DNA of 64,000 nucleotides from Hymenopellis radicata (GCA_015501595.1 JADNRX010000123.1:62001-126000); one strand, 5' to 3'; shown: positions 34,849 to 46,925, counted from the stretch's first letter. The notes: generated from the letters alone by a model not told the origin. Numbers and translations: made by a program.

Positions 34849-37363
34849 TTAAGAGGTCCTGCGACTAGTATCATGCACAATTAACGACGTCCTGGCTATG
34901 TTGCTAGCTTGCCCCGGATTCTGGTAATAGTCAAATTTCTCGCGCTGGTTCGCCTGTGGAATATCATGTCTATAGGAGGAGGAGGTCATCATCGAAACAA
35001 GCCAGCAAGAAACGGGAAACAGACGTACATGGCACTCAAATGTCTTCTCATGTCGTCAAAGTCGCATGGAACCCTTTCGTCCATCGTGTCGCGACATCTC
35101 ACACAAAGCCAGCCTTCCGGGTCTTCCACCTCTGCAAGCGGTCGTCCACGCAGACTATTGGCTCGCACCACCTCCACATTCTTGCCTTGCACCAATTTTC
35201 CTTTGAACCCATTCTGCTGAAGGAGCGTAACCTGCGGCAGGAGACCAGATCAACAGAAAGAATTTATAACGAATGAGAGCAACATACAAATTTCCTCCAC
35301 CCGAAGAGGTACTTCCTCGGCTTCATCGACTTGGAAACCGGAATGACATGTTTGAGTCTTGCGATATATTGTGCCAAATGATCGTAAATGGGAACCTTCC
35401 CCGGCGGTTCGTGCTTGTAAGGGCAATCGATGTACTGGATGTAGACATCGAGGTTGTCCATATCCCGTACAGTCGCAGTCTTCGGATCAAGACCGACCAA
35501 CTTGACAACGCTCCTAACCAGCCTATTCAGCTGGGGATCCACTCGAAGGAATTTTGTACTCCATCTTCGGCGTTCGTACAGTCCATAATACGGTAGTTTC
35601 ATTTCGGGGTCCCAGTCGCTGATTTGAGGTACCCTGGTTCTATCATACAGAGGGCGTGACGTGAGACACGGATGGAAGAGGACGTCGGGGTAGAACAGGG
35701 GAAGGGTGCATTCTTCACAGACGCAGGCGTACGAGGCGAGGGTAAGAGAACGACCGTGGGGAAAGTTAGGTATCGCTGTTATGTGAAGCTCCAATAGCCT
35801 CATATGCATATTCCTCGACCAAGCGAAAAGGTCACTGTGCATGTGGTCATTCAAGTCATCCCACAGTGGATCGGGTACCTCTTCCTCGGTACAGTCTACA
35901 ACAGCGCGTACTTTCGGGAAAGAGAACCATTCCATAGGCCCAGGACTGAGATTCAACAATAGATCTTGTCCATCCCAACCTTCTGGATAGCATGCATACT
36001 GGATGCCCTGCCGGACGGATTTACGCAAGCGCATGAAATCGCTGATCACATCTCGCCTATGTAGCGTGATCTCGTCACTTTCGCGTTTGAGACGCTCAGC
36101 TCGTAAGCCGTTCATGAATACCACCATCATATCTCTATGACTAGACCACGCTATTGAAAAGATATCAGGACGCGGTTTGGCTTGAAAAGTCCAACATACT
36201 TTTAGTAGTCAGAGGGCGCAATTGCTTGACGAACCAGTGATCTTCGAGCTTTTCTATGCAGATATCATCGTCGAACTCATCGTCGAATCCCTCATGCCGA
36301 AGCCGGTCAAAGATTCTAATTAAGTCATCCGTTCAATGAGTACACGCGAGATGTGGAAGACGACTCACTCAACCTTCCGTTGGGCTTTGATGGCCTCCAG
36401 CTCGGCTTCATGACTTTGTGTTTGACGCGAAACCCATTCCCTGCCCTTCATCGCAAGCTACAATGGACTGTTAGCGCCAATACGCGGAGTAGAGGTGACC
36501 GACTTACGTCCTCCCAATCGTTACACCTCCCTTCACACTTGTAAGCATAGTCGTACTTGGCTTCTTCGGTGGGGAGCGAATTGTAATGTTTCGAGACTTT
36601 CTCAAAGTGCGCGCGATATACTACACGTTTGCCGGTAAATTTCTTACGCGTTTCTGGAGTATGAGTTTCTGAGCAGCGCGATGAATGGAAAGTTAGAAAA
36701 GAAGTGAAAGAGATATAAGTACCTGGATACGAGGAAAACACAAGTGAAGCAAGGGATCCATCTTCGGGCGGCACTATATCTCTCACGGCAATTAGGCTAC
36801 ATGACGTTAGTCCAAGTAATAACAGGGCGATGAATAAAACTCACGCTTCCGGGAGACATTGCGGACAGAGCCGTATGCCAAGGTCCCAGTCAATGGCCCG
36901 TCGGATGGTTGTGGTACACACCTGTTCATGCATGGGTATAAGCCAAGTCGCGTAAAAGCAGGGCTTTCTTACATGGCAGCGGTTCTCGAACAAGAGCTGG
37001 GTCCACGCAGGCTCAGACATAATATCTCCAGGTGCCGGCAGGTCTGGATGGAACTGTTCCCTCGCGTGCTGCCAAACGGTTACAGATGCGCGACTCATTA
37101 AAGTCTGCTGGAACAGCTTGGCGGAGCGCGAAAGCTGCAGGAGATCAAGCGGCGACAGGAGACTAAAAATCTAGAAATTAAAAGAATTAGCGGAGCAAAC
37201 AGCGCGGTAGGACAACGCACCTCGAAGCAAATATCCAGCGGCAAGTCGACCAGGCCGCTTATATTTTTCAGTTTGAATTTTCTGTTAGCCGTGGCACGGC
37301 TGCCTCCCGCAATAGGTGCATTTTCCTTTTCGTCGTCTGCTTTAACGCGTTTCTTGGGCGCAT
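34849..37363 (-). CDS. F-box family protein (F2), start codon region frameshifted
   Basis: Same layout as F5, its inverted duplicate: APKKRVKADDEKENAP, NISGLVDLPLDICFEV, an intron inside the F-box, LSRSAKLFQQTLMSRASVTV, DIMSEPAWTQLLFENRCHV, LGIRLCPQCLPEA, YRAHFEKVSKHYNSLPTEEA, the large exon 36130-35264 starting MMVVFMNGLRAERLKRES, CEECTLPLFYPDVLFHPC, then GWLCVRC and a last exon with PQANQREKFDYYQNPGQAS. Compared with F5, one C is missing right after the ATG (ATGCGCCCAAG against ATGCCGCCCAAG). Translation from 37363 therefore leaves the frame at once. Either the gene is dead, an upstream in-frame ATG (37706) is used, or the base is a sequencing error. The stop is at 34849-34851. Confidence 0.65.
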
Positions 37364-37814
37364 AGCGTGACAGTGGTTGCGCTCGCCGTCGTCGTGGAGA
37401 AAAGCAAGTGAAGTCAGACCACGTGAGATAAACACGGTTTGTCTCGGCCGGCGGCCGACGCGTCGCTATGCATAGGGGCTTTTGGCGTCCTCTACAGTGC
37501 CTTTGGGGTTTTATAGGAGGTAAGTACGACAAAAAGTTATACCTGGTAGTGGCTGCCAGTGCCGTCGATTCAGTTATCGGTCCCAGTAGTATACTTCTTG
37601 ACGGATACCTAGTTCCGGTGAGATACAAGGCCAAGATTGGGCCAAGACATCGCAGACTGAGGCGGCTCGCCGCGCCCAGAAGGTACGTTGACGCGATGGC
37701 AGTCACATCAGACGATATTATTGCAGTGCAAGGCTAAGTCAAATTGAAAGTTGTAATCGTTACGGATCCCTGGCTGCCCATCGTCCCGAGATTGAAGAAT
37801 TGAGTATGTAGGTA

Positions 37815-37895
37815 CCAGTCTGCTCTGGGTTTGATCAGAAGGATTGTGGCGTCTTTGTGCTCCTGGCCGCCTTCGACATCATAGAACATGGATCG
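37815..37895 (+). pseudogene. Possible Ulp1/C48 cysteine-protease fragment
   Basis: The frame reads VCSGFDQKDCGVFVLLAAFD. The core QKDCGVFVLLAA resembles the catalytic-cysteine motif of Ulp1-type SUMO proteases (QxxxxDCGxFVxxxA), which are also carried by some fungal transposons. No His/Asp part is recognisable upstream (37500-37800). It abuts an F-box fragment on the other strand. Confidence 0.35.
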
Positions 37896-38040
37896 AGCAA
37901 TCCTGGATGGAACTGTTCCCTAGAACGACGCCACACAGTTCAAGAGACGTGGTTCATCCGAGTCAATGTGCGCCGAAATATCTTGGTAGAGCGGGCAAGC
38001 TGTACCAACCTGAGATGTAATTTCTCAATTCCAGGCAATG
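37890..38040 (-). pseudogene. F-box gene fragment
   Basis: The minus strand reads LVQLARSTKIFRRTLTRMNH, a stop, then TVWRRSREQFHPGLLDP. These are the second half of the F-box and the following helix of the family (compare MARATKVFRRTLMSRESITV at 41430). No flanking exons remain. DNA between 38041 and 38455 contains no other gene that I can support. Confidence 0.65.
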
Positions 38041-38455
38041 TGAAGCGAAGAGAAGCAACTTGACGAAGCCGCTAAGACTATCCAGCTTAATAAATCTTGT
38101 TGGAGTGAAAATCCCTCCTTATCTTATCTGCGCGCCTATACGCGTTCATGACATCACCGACTCGTCTTCTTCGCTTCCTTCGTCGTCCTCTTTCCCTTTT
38201 GGGTTCCTTGCGTTCCCCAGTATATATACAGCGTCGTTTCTTTTCCCTCCTCAGTCTGTTCTTTCCACTGAGGAGTCGCTTACGCGCCGTGTTGCTTCCG
38301 TTAGGTTTTCACCCTCATTGCAATCTCTTTAAATTTTAATTTTCTGTGCATGCGCCACCCGAGGTACGGACACGTGACGTATCTTGTTATTGCTTGCTTA
38401 CCAAATGCCTCCACTTCGAGTTGAACGCCACCCTGAAGGCGCCTCGAGGGCAAAC

Positions 38456-41029
38456 ATGGCGACACCAGCCAGGAAGCTCGTTCACTGGGACTCTCTCAGC
38501 CCGGGATTCTCGATTATGGGCTCGCCGTCGTCCAATACATCATCGGAGTCGTTTGTTTCGACATCCAGCCTACAATACATCAACGGCCAACTGGTCGCAC
38601 ATGGATTCGTCGCCGCGCCGGGAGTGTCGCTGGAAGGAATATCTAATGCGGACATGGAGAAGACAGTGAAATGCCTGTTGGAATTGCTGGGACAGCGTAT
38701 GGTGCGTGGAATCAAATTATTGTCTGCCTTCCTCACGGGGCTCTGCAGAAAGATATGACCAGGACCGAGGAATTGACGACAGATCTGCGCACGCTTAGCT
38801 ACGACCATGAACGTCTGAAATCGATGCACACGGCCGCCGTCGAAAAGGCAGCCAACTTTGAGCGCGAAATGAATGTCCAGAAATCCCGATTACAGTGAGA
38901 GCCATTTGCTGTTTGTCGGCTTCGTAAACTGATATCTTCAGAGCAACAACGAAGAACCTCCAGGCATCGGAACACGCCCACAAGCAAACGACTGGGGAGC
39001 TCCAGCGTACCCGAGGAGCCTTGCAAACCATTCGCGCAACACATCAGAGTGAGCTGAAGAAGAAGGAAAAAGAAGTGGAGAAGATGGCGGACAAGTGGGC
39101 TAAACTCGCGGATCTGCAGACCAAACTGTCGACGGCGCCAAGCGGGTTCAAGGCAGCAAATTCCAAGATCACCACCGCAGAGGTTGTCGGCAAAGGTCTG
39201 GGTTTGCTCCAAGTAGCAGCACAAGAGGCGGAGAAGGCTCGTGTCCAGATAACGACAGAGTGCATCGGACTGAAGCGTGTTGTTCTGAACGCCGTCAATG
39301 AGCTTCAACAAGTTTTACATTCTCTGACATGCGGAGACGAGGAAAAGGTATGCACTCGTGGTTGTCCTTTGACTGTTGAATCTGACTTTGCTTAAGCCTG
39401 CTCCTTTCACTCTAACGACCCTCTTCCCATTCTGTGCTCCGGAACACGCCAGCGACCACTTGGCTTCCGTGCTGTTACAACTCCGCGACTCTATTCGAGA
39501 TATCACCAGAACACCATCTCCATCCTTATCTAATGATGAGCGCGACCGGCTGCAATCCATCATTGATTCTCTCCAGACAGAGCTCGGTCAGTCCGTGCAC
39601 GTCCCTTGTCGCCCATACTAAACATTTCTACAGACGCGACTCAGAATACCGAGGCAGTACTCGACAAATTCGTCTCTGATCCTCGACTAGCCATTGGCCA
39701 TCACAAGGCTGACATGAGCGTCGACTTGATGACCGTTCCACAACACGACGAGTTGCAAGAACGTCTGAGCCGCATGCGCAAACAACTGGAGGATGAACGC
39801 AAGCGTTTCACGGAGGCAACGATTCAACTTGGACATGAACGCGCTGCTATGGAGGTAACGGACCTTTTTCTTGAAAGTGACATTCGTATTCATGATCCTC
39901 ATAGGCTGAGAAAAAGAAACTGAGCGACGAAAAGCGGGCTTGGCACGTCGAGGTGATGCTTTCAGAGCTGCCGCCTACACCAGCCGTAGGAGCCCCAGTC
40001 GAACCCGCCCCAGCACCTCGGTCACCCCGAAAGATTCCACATTCTCCTCGAAAGTCGCCAGTCAAGGCCACAACGCGCAAAGCGACCCGAATAAAGCGAA
40101 AGTCATCCTTACTCACGTCGCCCAGGAAAAGCAGAGTTGAGCCTGCCTACGAGACTGAGGTTATACCCACCTCCGTTTCGAGCGAGCGGGTCCCACCTCC
40201 GCCTTCCTTGTTACCCACGTCGTTTGTCCTTCCTCCGCCTTCTCCACAAGCGACATTCCCATCCTCGCCTCCTATTCCTAGCTTTGTACCATCACAAACC
40301 CCGGCACTGGCGCAACCGCAATTCGAGACACCGTCGGAAGAAGTGTTGGGTGCAACCCAGTCTGCATCCCCATTACCAGCTACTCCACAACCGGTTGCGA
40401 CTTTCCGTCGACCGTATCCGATTGCAAAGCCCTTTGCGCCGCGCATGATACACGCGTATTCCCCTGTTCGCCCGAGCCCTCTCAGCCGCATATTGCAACT
40501 TGGCAACTCGCCCGACGCTAATGCACTGTTCGACGATGCGTCGGGGTCCTCGCTAGATTCTCTCCCAGAGGAGGAGGAGGAGCATCCGTTCCAAGACCGC
40601 GCGTCGCCGCCACTTACGTTGGCGCAGGAGCTGGGCGTGCCCGATTCTCCGCCAGAGAGGCCGCAGAGCCCGTTGCTGGAGAAGCGCTCTAATAATGTTA
40701 AGACGAAGAGTGTAGGAGGGCGGGTTATGCCCCAGCCGAAGAGGCTTACGGCGCAGGAGAAGGGCAAGGCGGCGGAGAAGGGCCAGGCGGCGGAGAAGGG
40801 CCAGGCGGCGGAGAAGGGCAAGGGAGAGGAGAAGGGCAAGGCAGTGGAGAAGACCAAGGAGAAGGAGAACACGGCGGTGAAGCGGAAACCCCAAGCAGCG
40901 CCTGCTATAGCGAAAGTGGTGCCTCCGAAGCCTGTACCGCTAGCAGCGTCGAGAGCTAGGGTGACGGGCAAGATACCCGCGAAGCTTGTGCAGGTGGGCG
41001 AGCTGTCGAAGATCAGACGCGTCGTATGA
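38456..41029 (+). CDS. ADIP/Msd1-like coiled-coil protein (SSX2IP family)
   Basis: Coiled-coil protein with the afadin- and alpha-actinin-binding (ADIP) domain. The fission yeast relative Msd1 and human SSX2IP anchor microtubule minus ends at spindle poles or centrosomes; that role is inferred. It starts MATPARKLVHWDSLSPGFSI at 38456 (in-frame ATGs at 38384 and 38405 are less conserved in character), then LQYINGQLVAHGF, TRTEELTTDLRTLSYDHERL and a long heptad-rich stretch (HQSELKKKEKEVEKMADKWA, 39040-39340). Further coiled coil follows at 39640-39920. The C-terminal third is a Pro/Ser-rich, disordered, basic tail with RSPRKIPHSPRKSPVK (about 40020) and a six-residue Lys/Glu/Ala repeat (40757-40863). 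About six introns. Single copy and unrelated to its neighbours; it sits inside the duplicated region. Confidence 0.75.
40757..40863 (+). repeat. In-frame 18-bp repeat in the ADIP-like gene
   Basis: About six units of the type aagggcaaggcggcggag, coding for KGKAAE-type hexapeptides (EKGKAAEKGQAAEKGQAAEK). Later units vary (KGEEKG, KAVEKT). The frame is kept. Confidence 0.85.
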
Positions 41030-41196
41030 GAAGCGGTTTTAAGCTAATTTATTTGTGCTATCTCTTGTTATGTTATGTTATGACTACTATGCATGTTTGT
41101 ACATCTATCATGGTGTTACTGCGACGACGTTAGAACCGTTGGGGCGTCACGTGGGCGTCTAGTGGCGCCGAGACACGTTGAACTCGGACCATCACC

Positions 41197-43664
41197 ATGC
41201 CTCCACGTAAACGCGCCAAAGTCGCCGCTGAGGACGAAAAGGAGAATGCACTGCCTTCTGCGGGTCGCCGTAGGACGGGAAAGAGAGCCACTCAGCTGAA
41301 AGACATCAGCGGCCTCGTCGACATGCCTTTGGATATCTGGTTTGAGGTATGTTACGCGTCGTCGCGTCTCCATCCGAGATTGAATGCCCCTCAGATATTC
41401 AGCTTGCTATCTCCCGCGGACCTGCTGCATATGGCGCGTGCTACCAAGGTGTTTCGGCGCACGCTGATGAGCCGGGAGTCTATCACTGTGTGGCGCCACG
41501 CCAGGGAGCAGTTCCATCCAGGACTGCCTGACCCATCTCCCCTAATGTCGGAGCCAGCGTGGATTAATCTCATATTTGAGAACCGCTGTCATGTATGTCC
41601 CTCCTATTCTGCCCGTTTTTTCAGCGGAAAACTTATTCGACGCAGGTCTGTGTCAAGACGATGAGGCGCGTCATAGATTGGGATTTGGGTATCCGTATCT
41701 GCCCGAAGTGTATTCCTAAAGCGTGAGTGAGCGCTTCTAAACCTCGGCCTAGTCGTGTGGAGACTGATAGCTTCTAGTCTGATGAATGTCTCTGACCTAA
41801 CGCAAGACGAACGGATCGCTGGTATACATACGATGTTGTTCACGCTGTATGACTGTACGTAAGCCTATCTTCATCGTGCGCAATGTTCATTGCTCCACAG
41901 GCCAGTACAAGCCGTTTGTTTGGCAAGATGTCGTCTATCGTGCCCAATATGAGAAAGTCAAGGCTCGTTATGAATGCCTGGAGACCGTGGAAGAGAAAGT
42001 TGCCTACACTAGTAGCCGAATGGGGGAGAAATGGGATGTGGTAAGTGCGACATATGCGCTACATCCGTCGTCCGCTGAAAATGCGCGAAGCTTTCAATGG
42101 CGGGAAAAGATTGGGTCGATGAAGAGGCCGAGAAACATGAGCTCGAGTTGGAGCACATTCGGATTGGCCGCAGGATACAGTCAGTTCTCTTTGTATTTAT
42201 CTCTTCCTCGCTGATGGACACTCCTCAGAATATTTGACAAACTCAAAGAGGAAGGATATGCCGAAGAACTGGAGGACGATGACTGCCTTGATGATATTGA
42301 CGACCATCCCTTCATGAAGCAGAACCGACCTTTAACCGATCGAAGTTAGTCAACCTTGTTAGTTCCAGCTGACAGAAACTAACATCGTCAATACTTAGCT
42401 TGGAACAACCAATTTGATTCTATGATCACATTCATGAACCAAGTGCGCGCCGAACGGTTGGAGCGAAAACGGCAGGAAACCATCATTCGCCGCCAGGACG
42501 AAGCCATCCACATGCTCAAGGTTTACAAGAGCGAATGGCTAGAGAGACAGACCCTTACTACGCGACCGCTGTCTCTGCCTGGTCTCCTCTTCAATAATGA
42601 CATGGGACCCTGCGACTGGCTCGCAATTCCCAAGGTCCACGCTCTCATTGAGCTACCTGACTATGACGATATTGGCTTCCAACGATGGTGGGACGGCGCG
42701 CTTTCCGAAGTGGGAGAACTGATGACGAGTTGGAATGAAGAGATTCTCTGCGAGCTCTTCATTATTCAACGAGAGGCCCATCCCGATTTTAAGGACGTTG
42801 TGAGCCTTTCGCGCGCTACGTCCGCGTACACGTGCGCCTCTTGCTCTATGCCGCTTTTCTACCCGGACGTGCTTTTCCATCCGTGCATGACGACTATCAG
42901 TCTCCTCGATGACGAAGGCGTCTTCAGAGAAGAGGACTCTAATTCAGCGCTTGAGCTCATGGAGTTCGGTCTGTATAAGCGCCAAACATGGAGCGCCGAC
43001 TGCCTCAGCGTGGATGCGCGGTTGAACGCCATTATCGTTAATGTCGTCGAGCTCGTTGGATTAGATCCAAATGTCGCCACCGTCAAGGATCTGGACGATC
43101 TCAATGTCTACATACACCTCTTCAATTGTCCGCAGGTCTACGAGGAGAAGCGTGGGCTTGATAGACTGGATTCGTATTTGACAGCGATGAAGAGGGCAAT
43201 ACCCTTAACGGGTTCTATGCAGCCTAGGAAATACCTCTTTGGTTGGAGGAAATTGGTGTGTATTCGCCGCTTGCGACATGTTCCTTGTTAACGCGTTCTC
43301 TTTGCAGGTGTTGGCGCTATATGAACACGGGTTGACCGAGCCTCTCAGGAAGGGCCAGAACGCTGAAGTGATTGATGCTAGTACTGTCAGCGAACCTTAC
43401 ATTGCCAAGATACAAGATACGCAGGATTGGCTGTGTACGGAATGCCGAGATACTGATTGGGAAGAGCCTCCGAAGAGTTTGGAGGAGATGCAAACGCACC
43501 TTTTGGTCGGGTAAGCAACTATTCGGGCTCGTTCTTTCGTGTCCAGCGCTGACGAGAATGACAGCCACGGTAGAAACAGGGCGGACCAGCGAGAAGGTGT
43601 TGATTACTATCGACCTCTTCAGCCGTCGGAAGTTGCAAGGACGAGTTTAGTTGTTCCAATGTGA
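41197..43664 (+). CDS. F-box family protein (F3)
   Basis: It starts MPPRKRAKVAAEDEKENALP, then ISGLVDMPLDIWFEV spliced to IFSLLSPADLLHMARATKVF and FRRTLMSRESITVWRHAREQ. Then MSEPAWINLIFENRCHVC, RVIDWDLGIRICPKC, YKPFVWQDVVYRAQYEKVKA, and the large exon 42422-43291 with MITFMNQVRAERLERKRQET, CASCSMPLFYPDVLFHPC and RKYLFGWRKL. Then WLCTECRDTDWEE and a last exon GRNRADQREGVDYYRPLQPS ending SLVVPM at 43664. An SCF adaptor role is expected from the F-box; the C-terminal Cys-rich half would select the substrate. Every joint seen keeps frame. It lies 167 bp after the ADIP-like gene. Confidence 0.75.
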
Positions 43665-44238
43665 GGAAGTTTGAACTTGAAGAACTGTATTGGTAGTTAA
43701 TTGCCTCAAGAAAGAGATGAACATGGCTGTCGGTGGCTATAATATTGTGCGCAATTTCCAATTTGTGACGCTAAGACGAAAGTAGGTCGCTGCTTACTAA
43801 TTTATTTTCCTCTCTTTCCTCCCTTCACGACTTGGACGACGCGGACGTTGCTGGCTTAGATCCAACTCGGGCTCCTGCTTGCTCGCTTCGCCACCCGCCG
43901 CCGACTGTTCCTCTTATATATAGCTACTCTTACGACACACATGTAAGTCGCTTGCATACTCTCCGTCCGGGTCTGACTACTTGGCCAGCTACCCCACCGA
44001 CGCTCTTCAACGCGTCTATTGTCTATATGGGTTTGGCACACACTGCCTATTGCAGGCTCCTCAATTCAATTGCTATTGCTAAAGAGTCCGAGTTTCCCCT
44101 CGACGCGCCGTTACGACATATCAATGCCTCCCAATATGCGTATCAACCTGAGCCTGTCAGCTAATTTCGGTCTGCCTTATAAAAGCACACATCAATGTCG
44201 TACTAATCTCTGTCAAACCGCAGTCGTTCTACTCTGTG

Positions 44239-45504
44239 ATGCGCGAGCGTCGGTTCTCCAAGGAGGTGTTGCTTGTAGCGGTTGCCAGTCTCACCACGTC
44301 GTTGATTGTGACGCCTCTACGCCCCGCTGGATTTTCTTCGTCGGTAGCGCTGTTCCGTGCGTGTACCTCCTCACTACGACGACAGGGAGCGCCACAGTCG
44401 ATTACCTGATGGCCTTCTGCATGGTCCTCTTCATCCTCCTCGCGTCGGATCTGATCCTCCTCTCCCAACCCCAACGCGACCTCCGGTGGGTGCGCCAGCA
44501 AGAGCCCATCGAGGACGCGCCATCGCCGAGCGCGCGAAATGGGGCTGCGGCTGTCGACCAGTCTCCGTTCGGTTGGGTGGAGCAACGAGCCCAATGTGTT
44601 CCGTCCGCGCGCTGTACCGGGAACTCTGCGGACTTCGTTCATCGCGAAGAAGGTCGCGTCGATGCTTCGCTGGGCTGTCGCTGTGGACGCTGCGACCATG
44701 TATGTCATGCAGTGTCCGGCGTTTATGAAGGAGGGCGTGTCGTTTGCACTGCGGCCTTGGTATTGGAAGCCGGTGGATATGCTGTTTTGGGTGACGATGG
44801 TCGAGGGCAACGCTGTCCTCGTGCATGGCGCTGTTACGCTGATATCTGTGGCGCTGCATCTTTCGCGTCCCGAGGACTGGACGCACTCGTTTGGATATTG
44901 GAGTGATGCGTATACCATTCGGAGGTTTTGGGGGTGCGCTTATACTATTCCTCGAGTCGTGCGTCAACTAATAGTACTGTTCGAACAGACGAGTGTGGCA
45001 TCAATACCTGCGAGGCGTGAGTTTACGCTCTTTCTTCGATAATGTAAAATTCAACTCATGAAACTATCTCAGTTCGTGTCTGCGCATGGTAAATTCTTGG
45101 CTCGCCGTGTTCTGAATCTGCAACCGGGGACCAACTTTTCTTCGTACGTGCAACTGTACGTTGCGTTTGTGCTCTCGGGTATCATGCACTGGGTCGCCGA
45201 GTATACTGCCGGAATGGAATGGACGAAGAGCACGTCCGTGGCGTTCTTCGTCATGCAGGCTACGGGCATCGCCTTTGAAGACGGCGTTATTGCTGCCGCG
45301 CGGAAACTGGCCGTTGGTAAGCCACGGTGTATCCATGTCCTAGGCTACTCGTGGGTCCTCGCGTGGTTCTATCTCACGTTGCCGACGTGGTGGGATCCGA
45401 TACACCGTTTGGGTCTCCTGGATATGTTTGATAGGACGCTCTTCCCGCGAGAGTGGTACGAGTTGGCTGTGGATGTTGTTGTACGCCAGAGTGCGAGCAT
45501 GTAG
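44239..45504 (+). pseudogene. Wax synthase-like acyltransferase with at least three frameshifts (copy 3)
   Basis: From the ATG at 44239 it reads RRFSKEVLLVAVASLTTSLI with VTP. The frame then shifts near 44315 to STPRWIFFVGSAVPCVYLLT and ASDLILLSQPQRDLRWVRQQ, shifts near 44520 and again near 44543 to LRLSTSLRSVGWSNEPNVF, WYWKPVDMLFWVTMVEG and LHLSRPEDWTHSFGYW. A mini-exon gives RVWHQYLR. The last exon FVSAHGKFLARRVLNLQPGT, VQLYVAFVLSGIMHWVAEY and LPTWWDPIHRLG ends at 45504. The catalytic parts are all present, so the loss is recent or the indels are sequence errors. No DUF6534 partner lies beside it. Confidence 0.7.
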
Positions 45505-45793
45505 ACTTTGTTATTTTTGTTTATTTGATGGTTTTCACGATGGATGGATACCATGATACCTTACTTGCTTTGATATTTTTGAATGACAGATACGATTGTG
45601 TTCTTCGTGCTCCTACTTTCGACTGTGGCCAGTGCTTGCTGAATGTGATAGATCAAAGTTGGGAAACAAGATGATGGGTTAAAAGGTACTATTAGTGTAT
45701 ACATCTCATTGCATCTATCGGAAAACTACATAAAAGGATAGTGAGGACACATAATTGTACAAAGTCCTTCCTGCCGATGAGGATCCTCACTGA

Positions 45794-46925
45794 TTATGAA
45801 AGTCCACTTTGGACCTCCATCTCGATGGTCTTAGATATTTCCAGCATTGTAGGGCGAGCGGCTGGGTCTAAAGACATGCAACGCTCAGACAACGCCTGGT
45901 ACCAACCCGGTGCATCGTCCGCCCACTGATAGTTGTTCTCTTGCAGCAGGCTGGGATCAACCATGTGCCAAACAGCCCACATTACGATGCCCGTCGCATA
46001 AGAGTCGCGGGCAAGATCGGGTACATTATCATAATTCAGTGTCAGCTCTGGAGGCGAATATGTCAAGGTGCCGAATGCTGATGGGGCAAAATCTATAAGA
46101 CGAACTTCAAGGTTGTCTGTCAAACAGACATTATCGAGTTTGACATCCCCACTGAAGATGCCGACGATGTGAAGACTGTGCAAAGCGCGCGCAATGTCGT
46201 TGATCCACCGCAATCGGAGGTCAAAGGGAATGGAAGGCGTCCTGCGCATGTACGCGCTCAGAGTACCCTGGGAATAATATGGCATGAGGAATCCTCGAAA
46301 GAAGTCCTGCCCATCGAGGCTGTCGATCACAATGTGGGTAGGCGTGGCTAGAAGTGGTGACTGTCCGCGAAGAAGAACATCCAGCTCGTTCAGCAAATCA
46401 GCCGAGCTGTCGAGCGCATTCTGCACAGAGTTTGGGAACTCGTTTGGATATTTGAACGCGTACATTCGGCCACCGAACGTGACAGCATGCACGACGCGTC
46501 CCAGGGTATCGTTATACGTCAGGGAAGGCCTTGCGATGCGCGGCAGTTGGGGATGGATTGTTGGGGCAGGGACACGTGCAGTGGTACGGTCGAACTAGGC
46601 CGGACCCTTAAGACGACCTGAGTTGGTCCAGCTACGGTCGTCTGGAACTCCAACCATTGGACCTCGGCCGGAGGAAGAGAGGCTACGAAAGGCAATACGA
46701 CCTGCTCTAGTACACGTTCTCCAGTGGCGAGGGTTTGTCCAACGCGACGTTCTCCGCACATTCCGCAATCTCTGCGTTTCGAGAGTAGTCCACGATGACG
46801 GCCGTGCGGTTTGGGTAGCTATCCGGCGATAGGATGAAGGAAGTTGTGCCCCGGGGGCCCATGATACTGTTGGAAAGGCAGCTGAAGATCATGGTGGCAC
46901 GAAGTAGCACGAAGCCGAGCCTCAA
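45794..46925 (-). CDS. Protein-kinase-like protein with altered catalytic motifs
   Basis: The C-terminal exon (46492-45794) is a kinase domain: GGRMYAFKYPNEF (likely beta-3 Lys), SLDGQDFFRGFLMPYYSQGT (hinge), ARALHSLHIVGIFSGDVKLD with N (catalytic loop, where the HRD Arg is Ser-Gly but Asp, Lys and Asn remain), LIDFAPSAFGTLTYSPPELT (DFG is DFA) and MSLDPAARPTML. The glycine loop is not visible. Upstream coding stretches (46925-46560) include MIFSCLSNSIMGPRGTTSFI and LPFVASLPPAEVQWLEFQTT, but the joints are uncertain, so the start is provisional. The family is widespread in basidiomycetes, mostly uncharacterised; it may be a weak or dead kinase. Confidence 0.6.

Larger units (their letters stand above)
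27366..37480 (+). repeat. Left arm of a large inverted segmental duplication
   Basis: This arm matches the reverse complement of 51889-58375 in several blocks: 27366-27900, about 28915-31650, about 34560-34760 and 34849-37480. Left edge at gtcgtgggaagtattcacca, right edge near atgcataggggctt. It holds an intact acyltransferase, DUF6534 copy 3, a P450 relic and two F-box genes. It is about 3.6 kb longer than the right arm, mainly through deletions in the latter. Confidence 0.85.

Noticed and set aside
40147..40971. Long open frame (274 codons) on the minus strand
   Set aside because: It is antisense to the Pro/Ser-rich tail and the 18-bp repeat of the ADIP-like gene. Its composition (Gly/Ser/Ala runs) is explained by the sense strand.
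44019..44238. Upstream extension of the acyltransferase frame (in-frame ATG at 44019)
   Set aside because: The extension does not resemble the family. The conserved N terminus starts at 44239 in another frame.
44315..44545. Explaining the frame breaks of the acyltransferase by introns
   Set aside because: The intact paralogs are uninterrupted here, and no GT...AG pair of usable length restores the alignment without losing conserved residues.
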